Source of the DNA: Exophiala sp. HKRS030
Lineage: Eukaryota > Ascomycota > Eurotiomycetes > Chaetothyriales > Herpotrichiellaceae
Length of the DNA: 64,000 bases
Assembly (NCBI GenBank): GCA_023897205.1
Contig: JAHWDD010000006.1
Coordinates: forward strand, 1,364,001 to 1,428,000
Reading direction: 5' to 3'
The notes under the pieces are model-generated. The model saw nothing but the letters and a program-made list of their open reading frames with translations, was not told the origin of the DNA and searched no databases. Position numbers and translations under genes: made by a program. This document shows positions 32,305-44,538 of the stretch, in pieces. Position 1 is the stretch's first letter; each line of letters begins with the position of its first letter.

Positions 32305-32904
32305 GGTTGCTTCGTACGATGGAGGTGGAGGGGAAGAGGGAGAAGTGGTATTGTACTACGATATCCGCCCTGCCATGGTGTCTGTTAGTTGTGAATTGTT
32401 CATGCAATGTATGAAATGAGAATGGTCCATGGCTTCTTGAGTCCTTTTTTATTCTCGATCAAGGGGGAAGACTGACGCGACTGAGACAGACAGTGCCAAC
32501 AAATACGGTAGACGCGACGGTGGAGTTGGGATTAAAGTGATGATGGTGATTGACGATCCGGGCTCCGAGTTATGCCTGGGATGTATTTGGTTTGATAGGA
32601 ATAATGCCCAAGGAAGCAGAAAACAAATATTCTACCTGATCGCATACAGAGACAGAAGCAATTCCCATCATCCAGACTCTCTCTGAGTTGTAGTATTTGA
32701 CTTTGATCGACCGAGGGGGTTCGACAATTCAGCATCGACGTCATGGATATTTATGCGACAACGTCAATTCAACTCGTAATTGTACGGAGATATTGTACCC
32801 AGAGAATTACTTGTATACTTACCACTTACAACACAGTACATCACAGTATAACAAACATGGTCAATACTTGCTTCATCCAACGAAAATACCCTCATTTATC
32901 CGAG
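32305..32904. other. Intergenic region upstream of SLM1
   Basis: 600 bases between two minus-strand genes: the promoter of SLM1 and the 3' flank of the gene ending at 32905. No recognised motif. Confidence 0.4.
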
Positions 32905-35304
32905 TCAAGTCCCCGGGCGTCTCTTCCAAACTACCGCCACCTTGGCCAACACTCTGCCACCGACACTCCCTACCATCCCAGTCTTCTCGAACGCCCCGAC
33001 CAAACCAGCAAACATCCAAGTCTTATCAACATCGTCTCCTGACAGGCCATCTCCCGGGAACAAGCTCTGGCACTCCATCTCGTCCGGCAAATCCTCCACC
33101 TCGACACTGTCTGCATTTACACCTTGTTTCCAAGCCTTGTGAACAAACACCCTCGTCGCTCTTGTCGAGCTGTCACTGAACTCTGTCACGTTCGGGTCCG
33201 AGAGAAACTCGATCCCTGCAATTCTACCAGTACCAGGGAGGTAATACACGTTCACTAGATTGATCGGGGCAGCACTCAGACTGCCTTCGTCGATCTGCTT
33301 CCACCTCTCTGCACTCGGCTTGGACCCAACGAAAATGTTTGCAAACATTGACGCCTGCTCTTCTGCGCTGGATTGTTTGAGTCCACGGACCTCAGTGCCC
33401 TCGACGGTCTGGGTATTGACATTGAATGTTGTTTTCTTGTCCGCGTATCCGAGCCCGATTCCGGCAATGGCATTGTGACTATCTTTCAGTCGACGGCCAT
33501 GAAACCATCTTGATCCAAAGGGCTGTACTGCAACGCGCTGGGGGAACTCTTCATCATCGAGGTCAAAGTTCCCCATCGCAAAGTGTTCGTACCTCCTGTA
33601 CCGAGACAAGGATTCACCAATGACATCCCACCAGTAATTCAATGAGTCGCTGAGAATGTTTTTCGCAGCACACAAGTCGGCGAGCTCCTTGACCCGCCAA
33701 TCGCCACCACTGTTGTCGTATCTGGGCACGGGAAGAATGCTCTGAATGACCCCCGGACAGACGTATTTTGGAAGACTATACACGTGCCGCCCGTGCTTGT
33801 CTTTGTTGGTGATGGATCGCGCGGGATCGACGACCAACGCCGCTGCCTGTTCTTGAATATATATCATCGACGAACGACACAGGAGCCTCATCATGCTCAG
33901 CTTGTGTGGCTCGGGGTCCATGTTGGCCAATTTGCGAGTCGAGTCCGAGAGTATTGCGTCCAGGTCCATGAGTGCACGTGTCTTCTTGCCCGGTCCCGGA
34001 GATGAGCCCGCGTCGTTAGCTGTCGGCGGTACAGTGTCAGCCACTTCTGTGATCCTTTCCACCAGGACAGAAGCCTTTTGATTGTCCTTCCTTGTCTTGT
34101 CGCCGTCTCGATTTCGATAACCTTGGGGAGCACGAATCATGTCATTGAGCGTTTCACACAATTCTTGGAAAGCCATAAAGTCCTCGTACAGGGTACTGGT
34201 GTAGATGGCGCAGTGGTCGTACGTCAGCGGCAAGGGGATCTGTGGGTTGGCCAGCCGATGGTCCTGGAAACTCTTCAGCGCCGCATACGGTGTCAGCACG
34301 GCGCGGATCTTGGCCGGTTTGGCGGCCACCATGGACGGAAAGGCATTGGCGATCAGGACCAGATTGTCCATGCCCCAGGGGAAATCGTGGTTCTTGATCT
34401 GTCCGCCGCCTCGCCACTGGATACGGATCGACGTCGTGGCCTGTGAAAAGAGCCGATCGCGTTCCTGGGACATGTTCGACTCCGCCGAGGCCTGCACCGG
34501 AAGGCCCATGGGCGTCAGTTGCGCCGAGGCGTGCATGGCCAACTGCCTCGAGTTTTTGCGGTCCAGCGACTTGATGCCGATCCACGCATACATCTCGCCA
34601 CCCTCCACAAAATCCGAGACAAAACAGTCTCCATAGATGCGGGTGAACTGGACACTGCGGGCGTGTTCGTCCTTCTCGTCGCCGCCGAGGACCTTGTTGA
34701 GACTTGCTACCTCGTTGAACGACCATTCTTCTTTGCGGTCGTCGACTTCATTGACCACCTTGACATGCACGAGGAAATTGACGTCGTTGGCTCCAAGGTC
34801 GGAACTCGTCGCGAGGCTGGCACCAGCTTCTGCTCCCGGACCCAAGCTGGTGGCTTTGATGGCCGCAGACGCATTGAAGCCCATGGCGTTGTTCATCTCG
34901 AGGACGCTCTTGACCTGCTTGGACGAGAACGTCACTGTTTGATTATGTCGTGCATTCGGGTCGAGTTTCAGTAAGTACGGGAGGAGTTTTGTTTGTTGTG
35001 GTGGTGGTGTTGATTCGGCCGTCGCCATAATGCTCTTCAGACTTTCCTGAAAGGCGGCAATGATATCGATTTTGTCCAGACCTTGTTGTGAGGGCGCATT
35101 GGATGTCGACGCCTTAGTCGTCGTCGTCGTGTTCCCTGCCGTGACTGTGTCGGCATCACTACTGCTGGTGCCGCCCGAGGTCGGTGCATGCTCGTCAAGT
35201 CTGGTGATTGTGACAGCATTGTCTATTCGGACTTCTTGGATGTATGAATTATATCCCTGTCCACGCTTCATGCGTACATTATATAGAGGACCGCTGTCAT
35301 CCAT
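32905..35304 (-). CDS. Large uncharacterised ascomycete protein (EGGE-type motif family)
   Basis: 799 residues, one exon. I do not recognise a named domain with confidence. The first 60 residues hold a Ser/Thr-rich segment. The central part contains a motif shared, as I recall it, by a family of fungal hypothetical proteins: RIYGDCFVSDFVEGGEMYAW, then a GGGQIKNHDFPWGMDN segment and VRITEVADTV-like helical stretches. The placement of a possible amphipathic hairpin (about residues 205-300) vaguely recalls MACPF/SNTX-type proteins, but this is weak and not asserted. The C-terminal third has YYLPGTGRIAGIEFLSDPNV and WMFAGLVGAFEKTGMVGSVG, which look like beta-rich repeats. There is no signal peptide and no transmembrane segment, so it is probably cytosolic. 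Confidence 0.75.
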   Translation of the reverse strand: MDDSGPLYNVRMKRGQGYNSYIQEVRIDNAVTITRLDEHAPTSGGTSSSDADTVTAGNTTTTTKASTSNAPSQQGLDKIDIIAAFQESLKSIMATAESTPPPQQTKLLPYLLKLDPNARHNQTVTFSSKQVKSVLEMNNAMGFNASAAIKATSLGPGAEAGASLATSSDLGANDVNFLVHVKVVNEVDDRKEEWSFNEVASLNKVLGGDEKDEHARSVQFTRIYGDCFVSDFVEGGEMYAWIGIKSLDRKNSRQLAMHASAQLTPMGLPVQASAESNMSQERDRLFSQATTSIRIQWRGGGQIKNHDFPWGMDNLVLIANAFPSMVAAKPAKIRAVLTPYAALKSFQDHRLANPQIPLPLTYDHCAIYTSTLYEDFMAFQELCETLNDMIRAPQGYRNRDGDKTRKDNQKASVLVERITEVADTVPPTANDAGSSPGPGKKTRALMDLDAILSDSTRKLANMDPEPHKLSMMRLLCRSSMIYIQEQAAALVVDPARSITNKDKHGRHVYSLPKYVCPGVIQSILPVPRYDNSGGDWRVKELADLCAAKNILSDSLNYWWDVIGESLSRYRRYEHFAMGNFDLDDEEFPQRVAVQPFGSRWFHGRRLKDSHNAIAGIGLGYADKKTTFNVNTQTVEGTEVRGLKQSSAEEQASMFANIFVGSKPSAERWKQIDEGSLSAAPINLVNVYYLPGTGRIAGIEFLSDPNVTEFSDSSTRATRVFVHKAWKQGVNADSVEVEDLPDEMECQSLFPGDGLSGDDVDKTWMFAGLVGAFEKTGMVGSVGGRVLAKVAVVWKRRPGT

Positions 35305-36639
35305 TTTGGATATGTCAATGTTGTTGTAGGTGTGAGACGAAGGTGAGTTGTGAGGTATAAGAAGTTGAGACTTGGTCGGCCCATACTTTGTTCATGTTTG
35401 CACGACCTAAAACTTTTCGGACGTAGCCTTAGCGAACTGAACTTTTTGATGCTTTACAGAGACGCCTGGGGTTCCGAAAAGGGATTTTTGATGCAGAAAC
35501 GATTGACGAATGGTGCAGTGTGATGCGGTCAGTCTTCTCCTCCGGGGGTTTTCTACAGCGGCTTTCCAACGGCATCACCGACCGGTGTGGTGTTGGGAAG
35601 TCCTCCAGTCGCATCTTTGGGGGCTGATGAGCGTCGCATGGAATCCTGCCACAATCACCGTACCATGTTTGCATGGGTTAGCATGCGCCTCTCCATGCTG
35701 GTCCGAGCTGACTGGCCCAGCGGCTGAACTGCGCTAATGCACGAAGCTGGAAAAAGGATTGGGGAGATGTGAGGTGAGAGGGGGAGAGGAATGTTCCACA
35801 CCTTTTTTGAGCATGTGTTGAGTTGAATTGGTTCATTGAGTCAAACCAATTATGTAGAGAGTTGTGTGTGTTGTCACGCCGAGGGACCCCTTGCCAGGAA
35901 TCGGGCGCAAGCTGAAAGAAATGATTGTGAACCAGATGCAATAGGTGTTATCCGAGGCCCTTGTCGCTCTTCTCCTTCCTCCAAGCGCCCGACATGGTGA
36001 TAATGGCCCATCTAGAACGTAGAGGGAGGAAGTGAGGCTGTGGTCTTGCTCTTTGCCGAGGTGAGATGCAGGGATGTAATGCGGAATGCCATCATGCTGT
36101 CGTTTTAGATGCGTCTGGATGTCTCGAAACCTTTTCACAATGTTTTTCACTTCCCACGCCGATTCCAGCTCAGCAAAGGATATGGACGACAATGCGAGGT
36201 GTTATAATCACACCCTGGATATGGAGATTGATATCCAGTACTCCGCCATCTGGTCGACATTGTCTGGCAACCAGTAAGCATGGGGGGATGTCACTCGGTA
36301 GTATCACGATCAATTCTCTCGATAATGACGTAGATTAAAACAGAGGTACGGAGTACCTAGATAGATAATGTGTTATGTGTGAGTACTGTCGCAGGTGATG
36401 GTGCATAAGGTATATGTATTCGAAAACAAAGTAAATCTCATATCATGATTAATGCCTGGGTATTTCATATAATGTACATGCACACACACAACCCAAATGA
36501 TATATACACTTTTAATTCAACCATTTACGAATACGACAATCAGTAGTCCTTGACTGTGACATGGGCATAGGGGAAGACTAGGTTTTGATGCCCACCAAAC
36601 AACAGAAAGTGCACTGTGCCGTGCTGTCCTTTCCTTTCT
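35305..36639. other. Intergenic region
   Basis: About 1.3 kb holding the promoter of the gene starting at 35304 and the 3' flank of the siderophore transporter. One TACGGAGTA copy is at 36347-36355. A CA-rich stretch lies near 36480-36490. No supportable gene. Confidence 0.45.
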
Positions 36640-38451
36640 TCAACGAACAACATTCTCCTCTGCATCGGGTAAACTCTGTTCATTACCCAGCTTGGGATTT
36701 CTAAGACACAGAGAGAACCCTATCAAAAGAACGGCGAGACAAATACCGGTGATGCAAAGTAATCTTTGAGCGTGCTGGTAGGCGGCGATGATGGCGGTCC
36801 TCTCGGGAGTGCCGACTGGGTATTCCGCGATGACCCCAAAGGGGTTGGCGTAGGTCGAGGCTGCCAAGGTAGAGTTGCCCAGCGGGGCCAGGCGGTCCTC
36901 GAGGGTCGCAGGGAGGACGTTTGTCCAGATGGCTCCTGACACGCAACCGCCAAAGGCAGAGCCGATGTTGTAGGTGGCCAGGTACAAGCCAGTAATGACG
37001 GCGACGTGTTCATGTTTGGTGGCGGCTTGGATCGACGCTTGTGCAGGGTAAGGGAACATACCACCCGCGAATCCCAACAGGACTTGAGCTCCGATGACCC
37101 CAGACTTGCCGCTCGAGCTTGGTGAACCCCGGTAGTGGATGAGGAGGCCAAACGCGACCATGAACAGGCAAGTACCCGCGACGATGAACCATTTGAGTCT
37201 TCGGACCTTGTAGACGATCATTCCCAACACGAAACCCGTGATGACGGAGGTGAAGCTGTACAATGAAGACACCCGAGTCGCAGCCTTGACGCTGAAATCG
37301 AAAGCGACAGACAAAACCGTGTAGATGTAATCACCTTGCATGTACCAGGCGAAGTTGAGAGTGCAGGCGATGCCGAGAGCTCCCCAGACGGCGCGGTCTT
37401 TGAGCAAGTCAAAGGGAACCAGAGGGTGAGGGGCCCAGAGTTCCCAAAACACAAAGCAAGGAATACACAAGATACCAATGACAAGAGGTGCGATGACGTG
37501 AGCCTCCTTCCACTTTGTGGAAAGTCCACCGGCGATGGTCAAAGGAACCAGGATGAGCGCAAAGACCGCGATGAGCAAGACGATGCCGACCATGTCAAGG
37601 GTCCAGAACAAGCTGACCGCCAACTTGCGAGCCCCGAGTTGTTGGAAAGGGGATTGGTACTTGTCGAGGACGCCGGATTTTCGGGCCCGACGGCCCACGA
37701 CCGCAAGAGTGATGATCAAGGGGAGAGCGCATACGGGATAGATGATGCACCACATGCCGATACCCCATTTCCAGGTCGTGACCTCGAGGACGGCCTGGGT
37801 GATGTCTCCGGAAACCCAGGTGTTGATGATGAAGGGTAATGCTGGGATGTAGCTGAAGAATAAACGTGCTCGGAGGGACGTGATGTCGGCGATAATGACC
37901 TCGACGAGGAGGATTATGAGGGTGTACCCGATTTGATACAGAACAGACCCTCCGGCGAACGTCGACACATTTGTGGCGCAAGCCTCGATGATGGTTCCGA
38001 CGGTATAAAAGAAGACCGAAACGCAAACCAACTCGAGACGACCGAAAACGTCGGCAATTTTGGCCCCCGTCGGTTGTGCGGCGGCGGCGATGACGGCTCG
38101 GAGGACGTTGATGGTTGCGAGGAGTGAGTGTTCACCCATTGAGGCCGTCGCCGTCGTCTGGAACGTGTACCGGACTGTACCGTCGAGACCGTAAGCGTAG
38201 GCGACGAGGAAGACTCCGATGAACAAGAAAATACGGTCGGTCAAGGTCAATACCTCACCGATGGCTTCGATGCGAGCGACACCGGGTGACTTGTCGCCGA
38301 CCAAGAGAATCGAGTCTCGGCGGGAGCCTCCTTGGGCAGAGATCTCCTTGTTGGGACCAGCATGGTGGTGGTTGTCACCGAAAGGATTCTTGTGATCCTC
38401 TGGTAGTGTCGTTTGACCCCTTGTCGTCTGGGAGTCGTCGGAGTGGGACAT
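36640..38451 (-). CDS. Siderophore-iron transporter, MFS SIT family
   Basis: 603 residues, one exon. Major facilitator of the Arn/Sit/Mir type, importing ferric siderophores by proton symport. The soluble N-terminus of about 70 residues is followed by fourteen expected membrane segments. Family-specific stretches are visible: [19 protein letters not shown] at helix 1, [18 protein letters not shown] (motif A position), and [20 protein letters not shown]. The C-terminal half has a loop around [10 protein letters not shown] and [20 protein letters not shown] before the last helices. The upstream region contains an exact match to the iron-regulator GATA site, supporting iron-controlled expression. 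Which siderophore it carries is unknown. Confidence 0.93.
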   Translation of the reverse strand: MSHSDDSQTTRGQTTLPEDHKNPFGDNHHHAGPNKEISAQGGSRRDSILLVGDKSPGVARIEAIGEVLTLTDRIFLFIGVFLVAYAYGLDGTVRYTFQTTATASMGEHSLLATINVLRAVIAAAAQPTGAKIADVFGRLELVCVSVFFYTVGTIIEACATNVSTFAGGSVLYQIGYTLIILLVEVIIADITSLRARLFFSYIPALPFIINTWVSGDITQAVLEVTTWKWGIGMWCIIYPVCALPLIITLAVVGRRARKSGVLDKYQSPFQQLGARKLAVSLFWTLDMVGIVLLIAVFALILVPLTIAGGLSTKWKEAHVIAPLVIGILCIPCFVFWELWAPHPLVPFDLLKDRAVWGALGIACTLNFAWYMQGDYIYTVLSVAFDFSVKAATRVSSLYSFTSVITGFVLGMIVYKVRRLKWFIVAGTCLFMVAFGLLIHYRGSPSSSGKSGVIGAQVLLGFAGGMFPYPAQASIQAATKHEHVAVITGLYLATYNIGSAFGGCVSGAIWTNVLPATLEDRLAPLGNSTLAASTYANPFGVIAEYPVGTPERTAIIAAYQHAQRLLCITGICLAVLLIGFSLCLRNPKLGNEQSLPDAEENVVR

Positions 38452-39739
38452 GGTGAGGGAAACACAACGACAAAGATGGTGTGCTGTCTTGTGTGTGTGT
38501 AGTACTCACCGAGAGACTTTCCTTGAGCAGGGGAGAGGAAGAGAGATGAGAGGCAGAGAAGGGATTTCTTTTATGTTAGGGTGTACCACCTACCTCCAGA
38601 CCTACGTAGTCTTAGTGCCGGGTCATAGTGTTCTTCTACACCTGTACCGGGTTCATTGTACAGTGTTCCCGGACGATGTTGAGTGGTCCGTTGGCATAGA
38701 GATGGAGACCCGATCGGTGGCTCCGAGAAAGACAAGGGTATGGAGCTCATAAGGGACCTTGAGAGGGAACGAGGCAAGAACAATAATCGGAGTCCAGGAC
38801 GGCCCGGTACAGTATTGTTGATTGCCCAGAACATTGGCCACGACGAGCTTTGAAGATGGTGGAGAGCGATGTTGGCTGATAATCAAGGGCGATTGGCTGT
38901 TATCTTATCTGATGCAAAAATTTTCCCACCATCAGTCAAATCAATGTCACCTAAAAACCATCGACCCCAATGCCAAGTCGACACCATTAGAGAAAATCTC
39001 ATGAAAAACGCTCAGTTGGCGTCTTGGAAACCATCATAGCGCCTTTTGGACTGACCCGCGATGCGATGCCCATGGCCCATGAATCCTTGGCACAGCTCTC
39101 GGAGAGGGTCAGGAAGAGATCGATCGGGACCGTTAGACTGGGAATAGTCTCCCTTTGAGAAATGAAGCGGGACCACGGACCCTTTGATCAATACTGTACG
39201 AATATCGGTACACAGGACTGTCCAAGAGTGACAGACGAGTGACGAAAACATCACGATGCCCAAGCACTGTCGAATCTAATCAGAGATCTAATCAGATACA
39301 AGGAAACTTGGTGCGACGATCGACAATCTTTTGAATCATTCCTCGATCATTGCATCTTTGCTCTTTTATTTTACCAGATGTTGAAACTACAAGTATGAGT
39401 GTCGACAGTACAATGCTCGCACAAGAAAAGGCCGTCGTCACAACAAAAAGCCAGCAAGTCGTAAGCCTTGTGCCGTGGTCAATCGGAGCTTTCCATATGC
39501 GGTTAATTCTGCCCGAGAGCTCAATGAGTACGAATACATGGATGTATCATTAATTTGGCACTCGTCAACAACATGTCTTCCGAGTATCGGAACGTGACCA
39601 TAGTTTTCATTACCTCATTAGTTGGTTGTTAGCTGTTGACTGTTTATACTATACCGAGAAAGAGGGCCTTTGGACCTCGTGGACTTTCATAGACCCTGTC
39701 TTTCGATCGAGCTCTCTATACGTAGTACATCCCACGTCA
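38452..39739. promoter_or_regulatory. Upstream region of the siderophore transporter
   Basis: About 1.3 kb between the transporter start and the MED13 stop. It holds the GATA-type sites described separately. No gene was recognised. Confidence 0.5.
38905..38913 (-). promoter_or_regulatory. Candidate SreA-type GATA site (ATCWGATAA)
   Basis: TTATCTGAT on the + strand is the reverse complement of ATCAGATAA, the site described for the iron repressor SreA and relatives. It lies about 450 bases upstream of the siderophore transporter start. A plain TGATAA is at 38878-38883 and a TTATC at 38900-38904. A near match (ATCAGATAC) at 39291-39299 overlaps a direct repeat of ATCTAATCAGA (39274-39284 and 39286-39296). 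Confidence 0.6.
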
Positions 39740-42700
39740 TCATAGAACCTCTCCCAGTGCTCTGCTTCCTCGGGCCACAGTCGCGACATGCCACGGAAGA
39801 CTTTCCTTCAACGGATCGACACATCCTCGCGATACTCCTAACGTCAGAAGACCCCGATATTGTTTGATGACATCCTCCAACAAATCGTCCGGCGCGGTCT
39901 GACCGAAACCGACCGCTGCTTGGGATGCTAAATACACAAGACTGATTTCGAGTGAATTGAATCCCTCCTCAATTTTCGGGCCTCGTCGCTTAAGCAATAC
40001 AGCACTCACTACCGCTGGCCTTATTTCGATCATGTTCTTCGATTGATTCAACCCGTACGGTAGGATAATCCCCCAACTTTCCTCGGCAGGGTCCAGCAGA
40101 GTAAGGTCAAGTTCAACATTGGGATCCAAGCCAGGTTCTGGAGGCGTGGGAGCATTAATCACGGCAGTACCACCAGGAGTAGGTGTCGCGGGAATATGCT
40201 GATCGGGCGACGTCACTCCTGCTTGTGGGGTTGACACAGGAGTGCCAAACACGTTTTGTCCCGTCTGCACCAACTTGCCCGTGATTGTACGCGGGAACAC
40301 CTTCACCATGGATTCGAGATGTGCTGAGAGAAGCATGGGCGAACACCGTTTCTGGGTTGTTGTTGAACTCTCAAAGACCTGACGCCATTCCTGCAGCTCC
40401 AGAGGCATGTAGAAGCCGTGTTTGACAATGGCGAGACGCCACAGTCCCCTATTCTTGCCCATGAGATCATGAGAGACAAGCCACATTTCCTTGAAGATTT
40501 CTTGTCGCGGTCGTACCTGGCGCGAGTCCTTCCAGCGGGTACAGTACGACATGCTGAGGGATATACGTCCTTGTTCATCTGTCCACGCCGCCGCGATCCA
40601 CCGGCCGTCGGGGGTCATCGAGTACGCAAGATGAAGATAATCGCCATTGTTAGATAGTGGGGAAGCGAAAGTTGAGGCAAGCTGCAGATGAACAGGATTC
40701 TCCACCTTTGCCAAAGTAATGGCAGCATCGCATGCGGCCGGTGAACGACTATTATCTATTGGCGGTAGTCGATTGTACACCTCGAGAGCCAGCTTCAGGT
40801 ATGCTGCTTGAGGGGGCACAACCAGCGACGCGGGGCTGGCCACGAAACTCCTGGGGATTATTTGCAACGCCATATCCGTAATACTCTTCCTATCCGTATT
40901 GGCTGCAAATGATTCGAATAGGCAATTGAAAGCCTTACACATCTCAAGATACGCGGCCGGACTGTCGTCTTGACTTATCATGTATATGAGCACTGTGCCG
41001 GTCAGATCACTAGCTGCTGCTAGCGTGCTTCCCATCTTTTGACAAACTTGACGGACATTTGATGATGCCTCTGCTGTGCTGTAATACGAAACTCTCCCGT
41101 CACCAGCCATGCCACTGAGGCGACCCACAGTATGTAGTCCTAGTGCACAGGTGTTGTACGTATCGGACATTCTCTGCAAAAGGTTTGAGCAACCGTCTGC
41201 CACATCTTCACCTTCGGGATGGACGCAAAAGGCTATGGCGTCTTTGAGGCCGTGAGCAGGTTGTAGATTCAGAGTATCCCAGAAACTCAGGATTGGCAAA
41301 GAAGCCACAAGTGGCTGATCGGCGCGTTTCATGCGAACCTGGTTCGGTTGCAACTTGGAAATCTTCCCTTGGGGTCTCACATTGGGAGTGTCTGCTTTCA
41401 TCAAGACTAGCTGAGAGAGAGTCATGGGGCTTGAAGAGCTACCGAGCACTCCAAGATCGGCAATAATGTCGATATGGTCGTCGGTTAGTACTTTGTGCTT
41501 GTTGTCTTGATCTGCATGAGAGATCAAAGAAGTCTGAGAGACCTGATCCACCAAGATCTGGGCAATTTGTAGAAGGTTCTGATCGAGCGTCTCATCGGGT
41601 CGGAAGACATGATTCGTCGTACGGATATCTATGATAGGTGTGGGTTGTATCGCAACAGGTTTGAGAACTTCGAGTAGCTGTCTGATGTCTGTCTCAGCTG
41701 TGGCCTTGTCATACTCATTTTGATGGGTCACGGTCATTGGAGATCCTGGATGATACTCTGTCCATGCGCGTGAAGGAACGAGTGCTTTTCTGCCACTGGA
41801 TATTTGATTTGGCGAAGAAGAATCACCGTCACTTGATTCGTCATCCTCGGAGGAGCTTGATGCCGAGCGTTGTATTACCGACAAAAGCTTGAGCGAGGAG
41901 TTAGTAGAGACAGCTACCGGATTAGGATCGAACCAGAATCCACCGTTGGCAGTATACTTGTCATCATGGTGAGACGATCTTCCAGGTGGCCGGACCTCTT
42001 CGTAGATGCTCGACCGACGACGAGCAGCCGTTGTTCTAGATTTATATTGCCCGCCATCCAATGCCGCCGCCTGCGTTGTCTGCAGCTTAACGCGCTCAAG
42101 ATTACCAGTTTCACTGGACCCAACCATCTCGGTTTGGTCCGTCGGACCCAGAGATTGATGGTAATCAATCCTTTCTGAAGGCGAGATTAGTACGCCAGAC
42201 TGCTCTGTGTACTTCTCATCATTCACATTCTCATGTAATGGTACTTTGGAGTCATTGTTGTCACCAATATCATGCATTGCAGTATCGGCATCCTTCACGC
42301 CCGCATCCTCCGCCGACCTTGGTTTAAGATCAACTCCAGGACGATCAAAAAAATCCCAGTTTGGTTCGTCGGCTGCGTTGCCTTGTTCGAATTGATCCTC
42401 CGTCATCTCCTCGAAGAGATCTTCGTCGTAATAACCACTCATGGCGCCATCGTTGTTCATTCCGTCAAAGTCCTGCATTTCTACATCAGAACGTCGCATG
42501 AAATCTGACACCTTTCCGGGCAGATTGGCCGGAGTCATTGCGAGCCCGTCCAAGGAAGAGAATCCAGGCGTGGCATGTGTCATGACGGCGTCTGGCGGAG
42601 TTGGATATACAGCCTGGCTGGCTGGAAAAGCCGGTGGCCCAAAGGGCTGAAAATGATCTGGATCATCAAATGTGCCAGTCTCTGCAAAAAGTGGCTCATC

Positions 42701-43919
42701 ATCATCAGAATCAGTCATGTTGGGGACGTGACTTTGTGCATTGACGTTGGAGTTGTCGCTGAAAGTGCCGACCAGCCAGTCTCGAACAAACCGAATAGGA
42801 TCCTGGTTACCACCGAAAGTTTCGGCCAGTCCAGTACGTCCTTTGTCCAGGGTAAAGCAGAGACTAGAAGGCCATAATAGAGTTTTCCACGAGATTGACC
42901 CTAATTTGCTACTCGGTGGGCTTGAAGCAGTGGTGTTGTCTGCTGGAGACGGTTCAACATCGTGAACTGCGACTTGCACTTCCACCCACGTAACATTCCC
43001 ATGGTCCAGAGTTATATTTGTATGCTCGCTCAGCCATGCCGGGAGTACCTCTTTCCATAGCTCCTTCTCAGGGGCGACTTCATGGCTAGGAACAGCATCC
43101 TGTCCTTCATCGTAGTTGAGGATTGTTGACGTAGCACCATTTGCATTGCTCGTTAAGCGAGCCACACGCCCTAGAGGTGCCAAATAAACAGGGTAGTTGC
43201 ATGGAATTGCACTTCGCTCGAGCTCAAGTTCTTTTCCAAGATCAAGAACCCGACGAAATACGTGGTGGCGTTCTTTCAGAATAGTCAGAACGATCTGGCC
43301 GCTCGGAATGACTTGTACATCTATTCTGTAAAGAGTCCAGATGTTTCTTGGCTCAAAGTGATCAACTTCGGTATCAGACTCACCCCGCCTAACAATGTAA
43401 AGCTTCGGGCCGAACGGCTGTAGTGTCGAATCACCATTGGGAAGGAGCTTGATGCTCGAGATGATGGCGGTCGTGAATAAACGGTACAACCGTGCTTGGT
43501 CCGGCTTCATCAAATCTGGCAAGCGGGCGGCCGTTTTATAAGCGATCGTGCAGGTATTGCTACGAAGGACATAACCGAATTTTGTCAGCAAGGTCTTTTG
43601 ATCCTTTGCGTTTGCAATGTCGACCTTTTTGTAAAAGGTAAATAGCTGACGATTATCAACGTCAAGGGCAGCAAGAATAGAAGCTTCCCTGAATTGACGT
43701 TCAGTTCTCCGGAGCCGTGCTAGGGTGGCCTCCGGTGTCGATGTAAATGCTGCTGGGTCTTGTGTAGGCGGAGTTGCGACCGTACATACGATGTATGCTA
43801 TCTCGCCAAAGTCATTCTGCGAGGAAATTTAGCAGCGTAGGGGGAACATGGGTACTGTCCCCTACAAGAGTATACACATTGGTGGCGCAATTGCTGGGGT
43901 AATCAAGATTGGTAGCCAT
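39740..43919 (-). CDS. MED13: Mediator of RNA polymerase II transcription subunit 13
   Basis: Largest subunit of the Mediator CDK8 kinase module (yeast SSN2/SRB9). Exon 1 is 43866-43919 (18 codons, MATNLDYPSNCATNVYTL) and exon 2 is 39740-43816, together 1376 residues. The N-terminal Med13_N domain continues through LTKFGYVLRSNTCTIAY. An MID-type region and long acidic, low-complexity linkers follow. The C-terminal domain contains LPILSFWDTLNLQPAHGLKD, ISLSMSYCTRWKDSRQV and the final LPWHVATVARGSRALGEVL. It is divergent from ENP2 with a 619-base shared upstream region. The length is typical for filamentous ascomycetes. Confidence 0.93.
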
Positions 43920-44538
43920 TACTTCAACCATTCGGCGGAACCAATATCATGTGCTGATTGAAGCACAAGAAGAGAAGTCCAGGCCAGATTCGGTGCATTC
44001 TATGACGAAGGAGGTGATTCTGATGCAAGCGATGTCCACAATCTTGAGCACTTGGGAAAGTACAAGGTTGATGCTCTGGGAACACGGCCTAGAGCCGGAG
44101 CTTCTATGCCAACGTGGTGTTAATTCGATCAAAGGTCCGAGATGCAATCGACTGTTACAGGAAATGGTAGATCTAACAACAATATCTCTTTCAATGAGTG
44201 TTTTTAATGAAAAAGAGGATAGAAGAGGCCAGCTCCAATCTGCATTGATGAAGTCGAAGATGCTGAGGTTTCTTTTCGAGTCGATTCCAACTCGGCACGT
44301 GATCATCGGCTAAGCCTCGGAAAATCTCGCCTGCGACTTTTCCTAAATTTTGGAGAAATTCTACAGGCAAAGAGCGAGTGCCACCCACCGGGTACGTATG
44401 TATGAGGATTGCTATTGAACAATAAAGCCCTCTTACGCTGTGTTATAATACCAGAAAATACGACTCGAGTCGACAACTCGCTCGGTGATATCCCTCAACC
44501 TGCCATGTCCTCCTCCATCACCCTCTAAGACCCTAAAT
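43920..44538. promoter_or_regulatory. Bidirectional promoter between MED13 and ENP2
   Basis: 619 bases between the two start codons. Short open frames here lie on both strands but have no similarity to known proteins. No TATA box was recognised. Confidence 0.45.

Noticed and set aside
43909..44313. Overlapping open frames on both strands between MED13 and ENP2
   Set aside because: They lie in the shared promoter, overlap the MED13 start, and resemble nothing known.
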